A stretch of 64,000 bases of DNA from Campylobacter sp. CNRCH_2014_0184h (GCF_025772985.1 NZ_JAKMTB010000002.1:1-64000); one strand, 5' to 3'; shown: positions 16,365-25,901, numbered from the stretch's first letter. Notes: generated by a model from the letters alone, not told the origin. Made by a program: numbers and translations.

Positions 16365-17740
16365 ATATTTTAGGAATTGATTTAGGCTCAATACAAACTT
16401 GCGCCATATTAGCACAAAAAAGCGAAGAAGGACTAAAAGTCATTGGTTTTGGAAAATCAAAATCAAATGGTATAAAAAAAGGAGCAATTACTAATATAGA
16501 ACTTGCTTCGAAATCTATAGAAGAAGCAGTAGCTGATGCACAAATGATGTCAGGCGTGCATTATGATAAAGTAATTGTATCTATTTCAGGTGCTTATGCA
16601 AAAAGTGTAGATAGTATAGGTGTAGTTAATATACCAAATCATGAAATAGGAATTAAAGAAATTCACAGAGCAGTAAGCACAGCAAAGCATACTGCAAATA
16701 TACCTAGTGGATATGAAATCATTCATGTATTACCTTATAATTTTAAAGTAAATGATCTTGAACATGTAGAAGATCCTTTGGGAATGAGTGGAAATCGCCT
16801 TGAAGTTTCTACGCATATTGTAATCTCGCAAGAAGTGCATATTAAAAATCTAAAAAAAGCCGTGGAGCTTGCTGATCTTAGAGTAGATAATATCGTTCTT
16901 TCAGGCTATGCTTCTTCTATTGCTTGCTTTGATGATAGTGAAAAAGAATTAGGTGCTATTTTAATCGATATGGGTGGAGCAGTTTGCGATATGGTCATTC
17001 ATGCGGGTAATTCTATACGCTACAATGAATGCTTGCAAATTGGCTCAGTAAATATCACCAATGATTTATCCATAGCTTTACATACCCCACCAAAAGAAGC
17101 AGAAAAACTAAAATTAAATTATGCATCTTTAGCGCAAAATGAAAACTCAATTATACAAATTCCATACATGGGTGATGAAAAAAGAAAAAATGAAGTTTCA
17201 GTAGAAGTCATATCCAATGTAATTTATGCAAGAATTGAAGAAACTATTATTATTTTAGCTAAAATGCTAAGCGATAATGCTTGTGCAAATCAAGCAGGAG
17301 CAGGTATAGTATTAACAGGTGGAATGACAAAATTTGCAGGACTTGACAAGCTTGCTTCAGCTTATTTTGATAATAAAGCTGTTAGAATAGCGACTGCAAA
17401 AAAAGATACTATGGATGGTTTTAAAGAAATTTTTGAAGATGCAGAAAATAGCTGTGCTATAGGTCTTTGTTTATATGGTGGTGGGCATTTTACTCCTTAT
17501 GAATTAGATTCTAATGAGAAACTAAGATACAAAGGAGAGCCTGAATTTATCAATAAACAAATCAAACAAAATCTTACCATAGATGAAAATGAAGAAGAAA
17601 ATAAAGATTTTGAAGAAATTTTTCAAGATCAAAAAGAATTTGAAGATGAAAAAACAGAATTAGCAAAAATAGAAACAAAGAAAGATAAAAAAACGAATTT
17701 AATGCATAAATTTTGGAATAAATTAATAAACCAGTTCTAA
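16361..17740 (+). CDS. ftsA: Cell division protein FtsA
   Basis: A 459-residue actin-like ATPase that tethers FtsZ to the membrane. Seen are the phosphate-1 motif ILGIDLGSIQTC at the N-terminus, the SHS2 (1C) domain near 85-165 and adenosine/phosphate motifs such as ILIDMGGAVCDMVI and VLTGGMTKFAGLD. A long acidic linker follows (about 400-440). The C-terminal amphipathic helix HKFWNKLINQF is the membrane-targeting sequence. The start is TTG, supported by AAGGA eight bases upstream, and it overlaps the ppiD stop as TTGA. ftsZ follows after 11 bases. Confidence 0.97.
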   Translation: MNILGIDLGSIQTCAILAQKSEEGLKVIGFGKSKSNGIKKGAITNIELASKSIEEAVADAQMMSGVHYDKVIVSISGAYAKSVDSIGVVNIPNHEIGIKEIHRAVSTAKHTANIPSGYEIIHVLPYNFKVNDLEHVEDPLGMSGNRLEVSTHIVISQEVHIKNLKKAVELADLRVDNIVLSGYASSIACFDDSEKELGAILIDMGGAVCDMVIHAGNSIRYNECLQIGSVNITNDLSIALHTPPKEAEKLKLNYASLAQNENSIIQIPYMGDEKRKNEVSVEVISNVIYARIEETIIILAKMLSDNACANQAGAGIVLTGGMTKFAGLDKLASAYFDNKAVRIATAKKDTMDGFKEIFEDAENSCAIGLCLYGGGHFTPYELDSNEKLRYKGEPEFINKQIKQNLTIDENEEENKDFEEIFQDQKEFEDEKTELAKIETKKDKKTNLMHKFWNKLINQF

Positions 17741-17751
17741 TAGGAGACACA

Positions 17752-18858
17752 ATGAGCGAATATCTAGTGGAAGAAATGCAACACGCAAAAGGTGCAAAAA
17801 TAAAAGTCATAGGCTGCGGTGGCGGTGGCGGTAACATGATAGATCATATGGTAAATATGGGTTTACATGATCTTGATCTTATTTCAGCTAATACTGATGC
17901 ACAAGCTATAGCTAAATCTTTAGCAAAAACTAGAATTCAACTAGGTGAGAAAAAAACCAAGGGTTTGGGTGCTGGAATGCAACCAGAAATTGGAGCAGAA
18001 AGCGCAAGAGAAAGTTTTGAAGAAGTAAAAGCTGCTTTAAGTCAAAGCGACATAGTATTTATTTCAGCAGGACTTGGTGGTGGAACTGGTACAGGTGCAG
18101 CTCCTGTTGTAGCACAAGCTGCTAAAGAAGTAGGTGCGCTAACTGTTTCAGTTGTAACTATGCCTTTTGCATTTGAAGGAAAACAAAGAAAAAAATTAGC
18201 AGAAGCTGGTTTAGCTGAATTAAAAAAAGAAAGTGATTCTATCATTGTAATCCAAAACGAAAAACTTCTTAGTATACTCCCAAAAAAAGCAGGTATAAAA
18301 GAAGCATTTAAACTAGTTGATGATATTTTAGCTAGAGCTGTTAGGGGTATGGTGTCTATCCTTTTAGAAGATGGCGATATTAATGTTGACTTTGCTGATG
18401 TTAGAACTGTTATGAGCCACAGAGGTTTAGCACTAATGGGCGTGGGTCATGGAGAAGGTGAAAATGCTATCATGGATGCATTATCAAGTGCTATAGAATC
18501 TCCATTATTAGACGGCATGACCATGAAAGGCGTTAAAGGCGTAATCATCCATTATAAAATTGGTCCTGAATGCTCATTGATAGAAATTTCACAAGCTACT
18601 CAAAGCATTAGCGATATAGCAGATGAAAACGCAAAAGTAATCTTTGGTGCAACGACTGATGAGAGTATGGGTGATCGCGTTGAAGTTACTATCATTGCTA
18701 CAGGTTTTGAAGATAAAGCTGAAATAGAAAGCGCTAAAGAACAAGAAGAAAGTAAAAAAAATAGCTATATGAATTTACGTAAAGCTAGCGGTGGATTTGA
18801 TGAAGAAGTGATTTCTCAGCTTGATGTTCCTGCTTTCTTGCGTCGCCAAATGGATTAA
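17752..18858 (+). CDS. ftsZ: Cell division GTPase FtsZ
   Basis: A 368-residue tubulin-like GTPase. The signature GGGTGTGAAP is present, as are the N-terminal GCGGGGGNMID, the T7 loop region NVDFADVRTVM and the conserved C-terminal peptide DVPAFLRRQ that binds FtsA and other partners. The linker before that peptide is short. AGGAGA lies close upstream of the ATG. It is the third gene of the ppiD-ftsA-ftsZ unit. Full length with nothing unusual. Confidence 0.99.
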   Translation: MSEYLVEEMQHAKGAKIKVIGCGGGGGNMIDHMVNMGLHDLDLISANTDAQAIAKSLAKTRIQLGEKKTKGLGAGMQPEIGAESARESFEEVKAALSQSDIVFISAGLGGGTGTGAAPVVAQAAKEVGALTVSVVTMPFAFEGKQRKKLAEAGLAELKKESDSIIVIQNEKLLSILPKKAGIKEAFKLVDDILARAVRGMVSILLEDGDINVDFADVRTVMSHRGLALMGVGHGEGENAIMDALSSAIESPLLDGMTMKGVKGVIIHYKIGPECSLIEISQATQSISDIADENAKVIFGATTDESMGDRVEVTIIATGFEDKAEIESAKEQEESKKNSYMNLRKASGGFDEEVISQLDVPAFLRRQMD

Positions 18859-18879
18859 TTTTTTAGTAAAAATCCTTAT

Positions 18880-20244
18880 ATGAATTCTTCATTATTATGT
18901 GATTTTTACGAACTAAGTATGGCTTATGCTTATTTTAAACAAAATATGCATAAGCAAATTGTTTATTTTGAAGTTTTTTTTAGAAAAGCTCCTGATAATG
19001 CTTCTTATGCTGTTTTTTGTGGATTAGAACAAATCATAAATCATATTAATCATTTTTCTTTCTCTAAAGATGACATAGATTTTTTGAAAAATACTAAAAA
19101 ATTTGATGATGATTTTTTAAACTACCTTTCAACTTTAAAATTTAGTGGAGGTATACTAAGCGTTAAAGAAGGTGAATGTGTTTTTGCCAACACACCACTA
19201 ATGATCATCAAAGCGCCTATAATAGAGGCTTTATTGTTAGAAACTTTCATACTTTTAACCCTAAATCATCAATGTCTGATTGCCACTAAAGCCAGTAGAA
19301 TTACTCAAATTGCAAAAGAAAAATTGCTTTTAGAATTTGGTTCTCGTAGAGCTCATGGAGAAAGTGCAGCTTTAAATGGAGCTAGAGCTGCTTTTATAGG
19401 TGGTTTTCATGCAAGTGCTTGTACTTTAGCTGGGAAAAAATTTAATATTCCTATTAGTGGAACCATGTCTCATGCTTGGGTGCAAATGTTTGATGATGAG
19501 TTAAGTGCTTTTAGAGCATATTGTCAAATTTATAAAGACAATATAAGTCTTTTGATTGATACTTATGATTATAAAAAAGGTATTGAAAATGCTATTTTAG
19601 TTTTTAATGAGTTAAATGCACAAGATTCTATGCAAAATTATTCCATCCGTATTGATTCAGGAGATTTGCTGAAAATCTCTAAATATATTAGAAAAAAACT
19701 AGATCTTGCTGGATTAACAAAATGCAAAATCATAGCTAGTAATACTTTAGATGAGTTTATCATAGAAAAATTACTAAAAAACAAAGCTCCAATCGATGCT
19801 TTTGGCATTGGAGAAAAGCTTATTACTTCGGCAAGTTCGCCTATTTTTGGAGCTGTTTATAAGCTTGTTGCATTAGAAAAAAACAATCAAATCATCCCTA
19901 AAATAAAAATCAGTGCAAGCTCAAGCAAAACAACCTTGCCACATTTTAAAAAACTCATAAGGTATTATAAAAACAATAAAGCAAGTTTTGATATTTTATA
20001 TACACATGATGAAAGTATCAAAAATTACCAAGGTTATACATATAAAAATTTACATGAGCTTATTTTTAAAGATGGAAAATTAGTTTATGAGCTTCCTAAC
20101 TTGAAAAATATTCAAGAGTATCATAAAAAAAGTATTGATAGTTTGGATTTTAAACTAAAAAAACTTCAAAATCCAAGTATTTATAAAGTAAAAATTTCTA
20201 AAAAATTACAAAATATGCAAAAAACTTACTTAGAAAAAAATTAA
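18880..20244 (+). CDS. pncB: Nicotinate phosphoribosyltransferase
   Basis: A 454-residue NAPRTase. Visible family motifs are the N-terminal [12 protein letters not shown], then [17 protein letters not shown] and [13 protein letters not shown] with the following loop to [10 protein letters not shown]. It makes nicotinate mononucleotide from nicotinate and PRPP in NAD salvage. It begins 21 bases after ftsZ, but with no recognisable Shine-Dalgarno sequence in the gap, so it may depend on coupling or be translated weakly. I do not recall a gene here in C. jejuni, so it looks like a lineage-specific insertion that supports NAD salvage. The end is convergent with ispG and shares TTAA. Confidence 0.92.
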   Translation: MNSSLLCDFYELSMAYAYFKQNMHKQIVYFEVFFRKAPDNASYAVFCGLEQIINHINHFSFSKDDIDFLKNTKKFDDDFLNYLSTLKFSGGILSVKEGECVFANTPLMIIKAPIIEALLLETFILLTLNHQCLIATKASRITQIAKEKLLLEFGSRRAHGESAALNGARAAFIGGFHASACTLAGKKFNIPISGTMSHAWVQMFDDELSAFRAYCQIYKDNISLLIDTYDYKKGIENAILVFNELNAQDSMQNYSIRIDSGDLLKISKYIRKKLDLAGLTKCKIIASNTLDEFIIEKLLKNKAPIDAFGIGEKLITSASSPIFGAVYKLVALEKNNQIIPKIKISASSSKTTLPHFKKLIRYYKNNKASFDILYTHDESIKNYQGYTYKNLHELIFKDGKLVYELPNLKNIQEYHKKSIDSLDFKLKKLQNPSIYKVKISKKLQNMQKTYLEKN

Positions 20245-20259
20245 TCTTTTTTTCTAAGT
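20228..20259. terminator. Bidirectional terminator between pncB and ispG
   Basis: Perfect 13-base arms (ACTTAGAAAAAAA and its complement) enclose a six-base loop that contains both stop codons. The A/T-rich arms give a T-run in either direction. It would terminate both convergent genes. Confidence 0.65.
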
Positions 20260-21305
20260 TTTACCTCATCTTCTACTTCAAGTAAAAATCTATCCACAAG
20301 CTCATCTTCTTTTAATTTGGCCACTACTTCACCATGTCTTATAACTAAACCTTGATTTTTTCCAAAAGCAATAGCCACATCAGCACCCTTAGCCTCACCC
20401 AAGGCATTTACAACACAACCCATAACACTTATATTTAATGGTTCTTTTATATGTTTAGTTTTTTCTTCTACTATCTTAATCGCTTTAATCAAATCGCTTT
20501 GAATTCTTCCACAAGTTGGGCATGAGATGATATTTACTCCACTCTTTTGTACTCCACTATCTTGCAAAATAGCCCTTGCTACTTTAATCTCTTCTTCAAG
20601 CTCCCCTGTCATAGAAACTCTCATTGTATCGCCTATACCTTTTAAAAGCAAATTTCCTAAGGCAATCGAGCTTTTAACCGTGCTATGAAATTTAGTCCCT
20701 GCCTCAGTAACTCCTAAATGAAATGGATAATCACAAAGCGGTCTTAGAGCTTCGTAAGCTTTTATGGTATTTTGCACATCTGAAGTTTTCATAGAAATTT
20801 TAATGTCAAAAAAGTCTAAATCTTCTAGTAATTTTATATTATACAAAGCACTCTCAAGCATAGCCTCTATATTATAACCATATTTATCGCTAAATTGCTT
20901 TTCTATAGAGCCATGATTTACTCCTATTCTAATAGGAATTTTTCTTTGCTTACAAGCTTGCACCACTTCTTTGATATTTTCTTTTGAGCCTATATTTCCT
21001 GGGTTAATTCTCACCCCATCGATAAATTCAGCACAAAAGACTGCTAGCTTGTGATTAAAATGTATATCCACTATTAAAGGCAAGGGGCTTTTTGCTTTGA
21101 TTTCTTTTAAAGCTCTTGCATCTGCCATATCTAAACAAGCCAAACGCACTATATTTGCACCAGCAAAATAAAGCCTATTAAGTTGCTCCAAACAACCCTC
21201 AGTATCTCTTGTTTTAGTAAAAAGCATAGATTGCACAGAAATAGGAGCATCTCCGCCTATTAAAACATCACCTACTTTTATTTGTCTTGTTTTGTATCTT
21301 GTCAT
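20241..21305 (-). CDS. ispG: 4-hydroxy-3-methylbut-2-enyl diphosphate synthase IspG
   Basis: A 354-residue IspG (GcpE) of the MEP isoprenoid pathway. The TIM-barrel part carries [11 protein letters not shown] near the start. The C-terminal Fe-S domain has ISCPTCGR and [15 protein letters not shown], which supply the three cysteines and the glutamate for the 4Fe-4S cluster. I choose the ATG at 21305 over the GTG at 21314, because [13 protein letters not shown] fits the usual N-terminus and GAG lies eight bases upstream. That Shine-Dalgarno lies in a perfect 22-base palindrome. ispH, also of this pathway, is at 37017-37853. Confidence 0.97.
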   Translation of the reverse strand: MTRYKTRQIKVGDVLIGGDAPISVQSMLFTKTRDTEGCLEQLNRLYFAGANIVRLACLDMADARALKEIKAKSPLPLIVDIHFNHKLAVFCAEFIDGVRINPGNIGSKENIKEVVQACKQRKIPIRIGVNHGSIEKQFSDKYGYNIEAMLESALYNIKLLEDLDFFDIKISMKTSDVQNTIKAYEALRPLCDYPFHLGVTEAGTKFHSTVKSSIALGNLLLKGIGDTMRVSMTGELEEEIKVARAILQDSGVQKSGVNIISCPTCGRIQSDLIKAIKIVEEKTKHIKEPLNISVMGCVVNALGEAKGADVAIAFGKNQGLVIRHGEVVAKLKEDELVDRFLLEVEDEVKLRKKD

Positions 21306-21312
21306 TAAAATC

Positions 21313-21334
21313 ACTCTAAAAATATTTTTAGAGT
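21313..21334 (-). promoter_or_regulatory. Perfect 22-base palindrome over the ispG ribosome binding region
   Basis: The sequence ACTCTAAAAATA and its mirror form an uninterrupted 22-base palindrome ending eight bases before the ispG ATG. On the ispG strand its end supplies the AGAG of the Shine-Dalgarno. As DNA it could be an operator. As RNA it could hide the ribosome binding site. Confidence 0.45.
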
Positions 21335-21336
21335 AT

Positions 21337-21358
21337 TATAGCCCAAAAATGGGCTATA
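21337..21358 (-). terminator. Terminator of the C69 dipeptidase gene
   Basis: Perfect 9-base arms TATAGCCCA and TGGGCTATA with an AAAA loop lie four bases after the dipeptidase stop. The downstream strand is AT-rich without a long T-run. It lies directly before the ispG palindrome. Confidence 0.6.
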
Positions 21359-21361
21359 TCA

Positions 21362-22855
21362 TTAATCTTTTTTATTTTTATTAAGAGATTTATATTTTAT
21401 ATCTGTATCTCTTGTTAAAAGGGTAAAAATTTGATTTGTTAAATCTTGAGTAAGTTTTTTAGCTTCCATTTGATTTTGCAATGAAAAATCAACTAAAATT
21501 TGCTTTGCTTTGTTCTTATCTTTTTTATAAAGACTTAAATATTCTTTTTCCATAGCTTCTTGTTTTAAAGATGTGTCTTTTTCAAATTTAGCATAAGCAT
21601 TTTTTACGATAGGAGCATATTTATTATAATCACTCATTACAAGAGTTTGCAACTTGCGATAAATCCAATAAATTGATTTATCATCAGCTTCATTTGTTCC
21701 TTGTTGATAGCCTGCAATAAATTCATCATTACCAAAATAATAAGGCAAATACACACTCAAATCAGCCATTCCTATTGCGACATAATTTAACCTACCTATT
21801 TCTTTAGGAAGCCACGGCCTAACTTGCATAATGTGAGATTCATAAGTTCTAAACACACTCACAACACGGTAAATGTTTTCATTTTCATTGAAATTTGCAT
21901 ATGGATCATATTTTGTTCCATCATAGTGCGATCTTAAAGCTTTTTTTAAATCACCCACACTAAGTTTTTGCTCAGGTTGTAAAAACACATTAAAATTAGC
22001 ACCATTTTTTACATCTTGATTTAAAGATGGATTAAACATTTTTTGTATCCACCAAACTCTAGGATAATTATAAGTTAAATCTCTATCATCATTTCTTGTA
22101 TAAACTTTAAAAAAATCAAAATCCTTATCTACTTTAGGATTATACGCTTTATGAATGACGGCAAAATTTATTAAATTTTTAGAATGCAAGGTATTTTCAT
22201 CGTTGAATTTTAATTGCTTCAATCTACCCTGGTTTGCGCTAACAAAATACGAATTATTAGGAATTTTTACAGCCATCCACTGATGTGCTGTGGCACTTTC
22301 TAAATACCAAATTTCTTTAGAATCCACAAAAGCTACTCCAAAACCCTCAGCAGCTCCTTGTTTTTCTATAATATCACCCAATAATAAAACACCTTCTTTT
22401 GCGCTTTTAATTCTTGGAAGCAAAACATCCAAAATATCATCTTCGCTAATGCCATTTTTCTCATTATAAGGATCAAATTTTAAAAGTTCATCTTTTGCAT
22501 AAATTGATTCAGTAGCACTTATCCCAACATCCATTTCATTAAAACCAGTAGCACCGTGTAATTTACTTTGCCAATTAGCTATAGTGCTATATTGAAAAGA
22601 TTTAGTAGGTAAAGGGTAAGTAAAATCATTCATTCCTTGATGTGCTTTAGTGCTATAAATGCCTTTTTGATTTTCAACTCTTGGGTGGATTAGAAAAACC
22701 TGTGCCTTATCTGCTTTACTATCAGCACTTCTTGCAACCAACATAGAGCCATCTTTACTTGCTTCATTTGGTACTAAAATAGTAGTGCAAGCTAAAGCAT
22801 TATTAAACAAAGCACCAAAAAGTACACAGTTTGTAAGAAAACTAAACTTTTTCAT
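21362..22855 (-). CDS. Exported C69-family dipeptidase (PepD type)
   Basis: A 497-residue peptidase of the U34/C69 family. A signal peptide (about 1-22, ending ALA) is followed at once by Cys23 in CTTILVPNEASKDGS. In this Ntn-hydrolase family that N-terminal Cys is the nucleophile, and signal cleavage would expose it. Other family features are ARSADSKADKAQ and the GVGIS-like GFNEMDVGISATE. It should hydrolyse dipeptides in the periplasm to supply amino acids. GGAGAG precedes the ATG. In C. jejuni this place near priA and ispG is held by another gene (cipA, from memory). A lipobox reading of the same Cys is weaker because -3 is Ala. Confidence 0.85.
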   Translation of the reverse strand: MKKFSFLTNCVLFGALFNNALACTTILVPNEASKDGSMLVARSADSKADKAQVFLIHPRVENQKGIYSTKAHQGMNDFTYPLPTKSFQYSTIANWQSKLHGATGFNEMDVGISATESIYAKDELLKFDPYNEKNGISEDDILDVLLPRIKSAKEGVLLLGDIIEKQGAAEGFGVAFVDSKEIWYLESATAHQWMAVKIPNNSYFVSANQGRLKQLKFNDENTLHSKNLINFAVIHKAYNPKVDKDFDFFKVYTRNDDRDLTYNYPRVWWIQKMFNPSLNQDVKNGANFNVFLQPEQKLSVGDLKKALRSHYDGTKYDPYANFNENENIYRVVSVFRTYESHIMQVRPWLPKEIGRLNYVAIGMADLSVYLPYYFGNDEFIAGYQQGTNEADDKSIYWIYRKLQTLVMSDYNKYAPIVKNAYAKFEKDTSLKQEAMEKEYLSLYKKDKNKAKQILVDFSLQNQMEAKKLTQDLTNQIFTLLTRDTDIKYKSLNKNKKD

Positions 22856-22975
22856 TTTCTCTCCTTTAAATTTAAGAAATTAAAAAAGTATATTCTTATC
22901 AAAATAAATTTAAAATTAAAAATAAAATATTGTTTTTATTATAAAATAATAATTATTTATAAATAAATACATTTT

Positions 22976-24820
22976 TCAAGAAAAATCAACTGGATCTATA
23001 TCGCAAGTAATATTTTTAAAATTTAAAGCAAAATGCTCAAATTTTACAAGCTCTTGATGGGTATTAGCACGCAATAATACATAAAAACGCCATTTTTTAT
23101 TTAGCATTTCAATACCACAAGCACCATGGCCTACTAATTGCACTTGTTTTAATTCTTGAACTTTATTAGCTATAAATTCACACAAATTTAAAGCTTTGTT
23201 TTTATTCTCATCTTCAATAATTAGCCTTAAAAGTCTTTTAAATGGAGGGTAAAGCCCGCTCCTAGCATTTAATTCATCTTTTAAAAAACTATCATAATCT
23301 TGTATATATTTTTCAAAAAAAGATCTATTTTTAGTTTGTAAAAGCACCCTACCCTCACCCTTTCGACCTGCACGACCTGCTACTTGCATAGCAAGAGCCA
23401 AAGTCTCTTCTAAGGCTTTAAAATTAGGTCTAAATAAGTACTCATCAAGACCCAAAATCACACTCAAATCCACGTTGTGATAATCATGTCCTTTAGCAAG
23501 CATGGAAGTACCTACTAAAATATCAATTTTTTCTTGGTTAAAATCTTTTAAAATCATATCAAGCTTTTTTACACTGCTAATCTCATCACTATCAAATCTT
23601 TTTATGATAGGATTAAACTCAGCTAATTCTTTTTCTAAAAGCTCACAAAGCTCTGCTGTGCCCATTTTTTTAGCTTCAAGCATAACTCCATTGCAAGTTG
23701 GGCAGGTTTGATCGATTTCTTTAGTGAAATTACAATAATGGCATTTTAATGCATTTTTATTTTTATGCAAACTCAAAGCAATAGAACAAAAAGGGCATTT
23801 AATAGTATTAGCACATTCTTTGCATAAAATTTGTCTAAAATTTGCCCTTGTAGGTAAAAATACCACGGCTTGCTTTTTATTTCTTAAGCTAATTTTTAAT
23901 TCTAAAAGCAATTTTGATGAAACACTAAGCTCACTCTCATCATATAAAAACTGCTTTTTACTTTCAAAGAAAGTTCCTTTAAGCCTAAAACAAGGATGTT
24001 TATAAAAACTTACAACACTTGGAGTAGCCGAACCCAAAAGAACTTTTATATGCATTTTTTTTGCTACAAATAAAGCTAAATCTCTTGCATTGATTTTTGG
24101 ATTATTAGAAGCTTTATAAGAATTATCATGCTCTTCATCAATAATAATCAAACCCAAATTCTTAAAAGGTAAAAACAAAGCCGACCTAGCTCCCACTACT
24201 AAAAGAGCTTTTGAATTTGCTAAATCTTGCAAACATTCTTGCTTTTTTTTCTTAGTAATTTTAGAATGCCACAAGAAAAAATGCTCGCCAAAATACACTT
24301 TTAATCTTTTTTGCATTTGTGGAGTTAGAGCGATTTCTGGCATTAAAAGCAAAACTTGCTTTCCTTGCTCTAAATATTCTTTTATCAAGCTAATATAAAT
24401 TTCAGTTTTACCACTTCCTGTATCACCAAATAGCAAACTAGTTTGTTTAGTTTTTATAAATTCCAAAGCCTCTTGCTGGTTTTTACTTAAACTAGGTACT
24501 TTTTCTATATGAATTTTTTCATTTTTATACTCTTTAATGCTTTCAAACATACCTAAAACAAAAGCTATTTTACTAGCATAATAATAAGCAATAAATTGAG
24601 CAAGTTCGTATTGATATTGCGTTAGTTTAAAACCTGTTTTTTCCTTTATAGCTTGGGTTTTAAAATCAGGCTTTGAACATTTTTGCAAAATTATAGCTTT
24701 GAGATTTTTTTTCCTTGCAAGATCAACTATTACCTCATCTAAAATTTCAAATTCTTCTTCACTTTCATAAGTTAAGGTGTCTAAATAATATCCTTTAATA
24801 GCAAGTTGATAAAAATTCAA
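22976..24820 (-). CDS. priA: Primosomal replication helicase PriA
   Basis: A 614-residue 3'-5' helicase that restarts stalled forks. Motifs are Walker A FGDTGSGKTEIY, DEEH in IIIDEEHDNSYK, the GSATPS motif III and motif VI QVAGRAGR. The paired zinc sites are visible as CKECANTIKCPFC and CHYC with CPTC further on. It is shorter at the N-terminus than the E. coli protein (732 residues), as usual in Campylobacterota. The start overlaps the pseudopilin gene as ATGA, in an operon of four genes with the ZapA-like and coiled-coil genes. The 120-base gap upstream of the dipeptidase contains only AT-rich sequence. Confidence 0.96.
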   Translation of the reverse strand: MNFYQLAIKGYYLDTLTYESEEEFEILDEVIVDLARKKNLKAIILQKCSKPDFKTQAIKEKTGFKLTQYQYELAQFIAYYYASKIAFVLGMFESIKEYKNEKIHIEKVPSLSKNQQEALEFIKTKQTSLLFGDTGSGKTEIYISLIKEYLEQGKQVLLLMPEIALTPQMQKRLKVYFGEHFFLWHSKITKKKKQECLQDLANSKALLVVGARSALFLPFKNLGLIIIDEEHDNSYKASNNPKINARDLALFVAKKMHIKVLLGSATPSVVSFYKHPCFRLKGTFFESKKQFLYDESELSVSSKLLLELKISLRNKKQAVVFLPTRANFRQILCKECANTIKCPFCSIALSLHKNKNALKCHYCNFTKEIDQTCPTCNGVMLEAKKMGTAELCELLEKELAEFNPIIKRFDSDEISSVKKLDMILKDFNQEKIDILVGTSMLAKGHDYHNVDLSVILGLDEYLFRPNFKALEETLALAMQVAGRAGRKGEGRVLLQTKNRSFFEKYIQDYDSFLKDELNARSGLYPPFKRLLRLIIEDENKNKALNLCEFIANKVQELKQVQLVGHGACGIEMLNKKWRFYVLLRANTHQELVKFEHFALNFKNITCDIDPVDFS

Positions 24821-25287
24821 AACCCATAATCCTTACAATTTAAACTCACACATTCTAAAAAAACTTTTTCACTATTATAAGAAAAATCTATGTAATTTTT
24901 AGAATTTATAAAAAATCTATATTGAGTATTTGCTATTTTCATCCACGATTTTTTAGATGAAATGATTGGTTTTTCTAAAACGCTGTAAGTGCATTGTTTT
25001 GTATTTTTATAATTTTGAGAATGATAACATACAAATAATTTTTGATTTTCACTATTTATCAAAGCTTCATCTAAAATTGCTGGAAAATCCTTACTTTCTT
25101 TAAATAAAAACTGATTTCTAAGTAAAGACAAAGAAGCATTGATAAGCTCCACCTCACTTTTTACTTGAATGAGTTTAGCATCATTTTTTCCAAAAGAAAA
25201 ATACGGATAAGCAATTACGCTAAGAATAGCAATAATCATCATACAAAAAACAAGCTCTATCAAAGTAAAAGCTTTTTTTGTTTGCAT
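24817..25287 (-). CDS. Type IV pilin-like/pseudopilin protein (Cj0683-like)
   Basis: A 156-residue protein with a class III prepilin leader, KKAFTLIELVFCMMIIAILS, including the F-T-L-I-E motif with the conserved Glu at +5. The 25-residue hydrophobic helix is followed by a small periplasmic domain with four cysteines. It would be cleaved by a prepilin peptidase and assembled by the type II secretion-like system that Campylobacter uses for DNA uptake. It abuts the stop of the ZapA-like gene with no gap and overlaps priA as ATGA. Its exact partner is not known from sequence. Competence is the most likely use, because Campylobacter lacks type IV pili. Confidence 0.8.
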   Translation of the reverse strand: MQTKKAFTLIELVFCMMIIAILSVIAYPYFSFGKNDAKLIQVKSEVELINASLSLLRNQFLFKESKDFPAILDEALINSENQKLFVCYHSQNYKNTKQCTYSVLEKPIISSKKSWMKIANTQYRFFINSKNYIDFSYNSEKVFLECVSLNCKDYGF

Positions 25288-25527
25288 TTATTTTATTTCT
25301 TCATCGATAGTATTGATAAGTTTATTGAGTTCTTTTTTTAAGATATAGTTTTCGTAGCTAAGTTTTACAAAAGCATTAATGAAATTTGCAAGCTCTATCT
25401 TGCCTGTGCCTCCAGAAATTAAAGCAATTTCATCTTCAAGATGATTTGCAAATTCATTACTGCATGTTACAACAAAGTCTTTTGCATAGACATTAATTGT
25501 AACTTTTCTTTGGTTATTGTTTGCCAA
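25288..25527 (-). CDS. ZapA-like small protein
   Basis: A 79-residue protein. A beta-hairpin-like start (KVTINVYAKDFVVTCSNE) and a helical second half (ELANFINAFVKLSYEN) align by pattern with ZapA: in E. coli, VDIQIFGRSLRVNC then VFIAALNISYEL. ZapA crosslinks FtsZ filaments at the division site. The start is TTG with GAGG six bases upstream, and it overlaps the coiled-coil gene by 14 bases. I rate the ZapA assignment as likely but unproven, as both are short. The coiled-coil partner upstream matches the zapA-zauP or zapA-zapB arrangement. Confidence 0.65.
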   Translation of the reverse strand: MANNNQRKVTINVYAKDFVVTCSNEFANHLEDEIALISGGTGKIELANFINAFVKLSYENYILKKELNKLINTIDEEIK

Positions 25528-25747
25528 GAACTGCCTCTATTTTTTTGATCACATCTTCGCTTTCAATATTTTTATTTTTAAGCTCTTCTTCTAAACGTGC
25601 GATTTGATTATTTTTAGCTTCATTTTGTGCTTTTACACTTACCAATTCATTTCTTAAATTTTCATTTATTTCACATACTTCATTATATTTAGCCAAAAGC
25701 TCATTTACTTTATCTGTCATTGTGTTGATTATTCTTTCATCATACAT
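25514..25747 (-). CDS. Small coiled-coil protein, possible ZapA partner
   Basis: A 77-residue protein that is almost wholly a coiled coil (from about residue 12 to 60, with regular Leu/Ile/Asn spacing). It has no membrane segment. In other bacteria a short coiled-coil gene sits just before zapA (ZauP in Caulobacter, a TIGR02449-type gene in gammaproteobacteria), and ZapB is another such partner. The place and shape fit this, so a role in Z-ring architecture is inferred. AAGG lies nine bases before the ATG. It is first in the operon with the ZapA-like, pseudopilin and priA genes. Confidence 0.6.
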   Translation of the reverse strand: MYDERIINTMTDKVNELLAKYNEVCEINENLRNELVSVKAQNEAKNNQIARLEEELKNKNIESEDVIKKIEAVLGKQ

Positions 25748-25868
25748 ATTTTCTTGCCTTTATTGATTTTATATTTAGAGTATTTTAAACACATAATTGT
25801 AACAAAAAAAAATTTAATTTTGCATAGCTTTTTGTTTTAAAATTTAAATTTTTACAAAAAATTTTGTG

Positions 25869-25874
25869 TAAAAT
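25869..25874 (+). promoter_or_regulatory. Predicted -10 box of uvrB
   Basis: TAAAAT, preceded by TTGTG (extended -10), lies 27 bases before the uvrB ATG. The 154-base gap between divergent genes is otherwise AT-rich. Confidence 0.45.
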
Positions 25875-25901
25875 TAGCAAAAATACAAGTTAGGAAAATT
25901 T

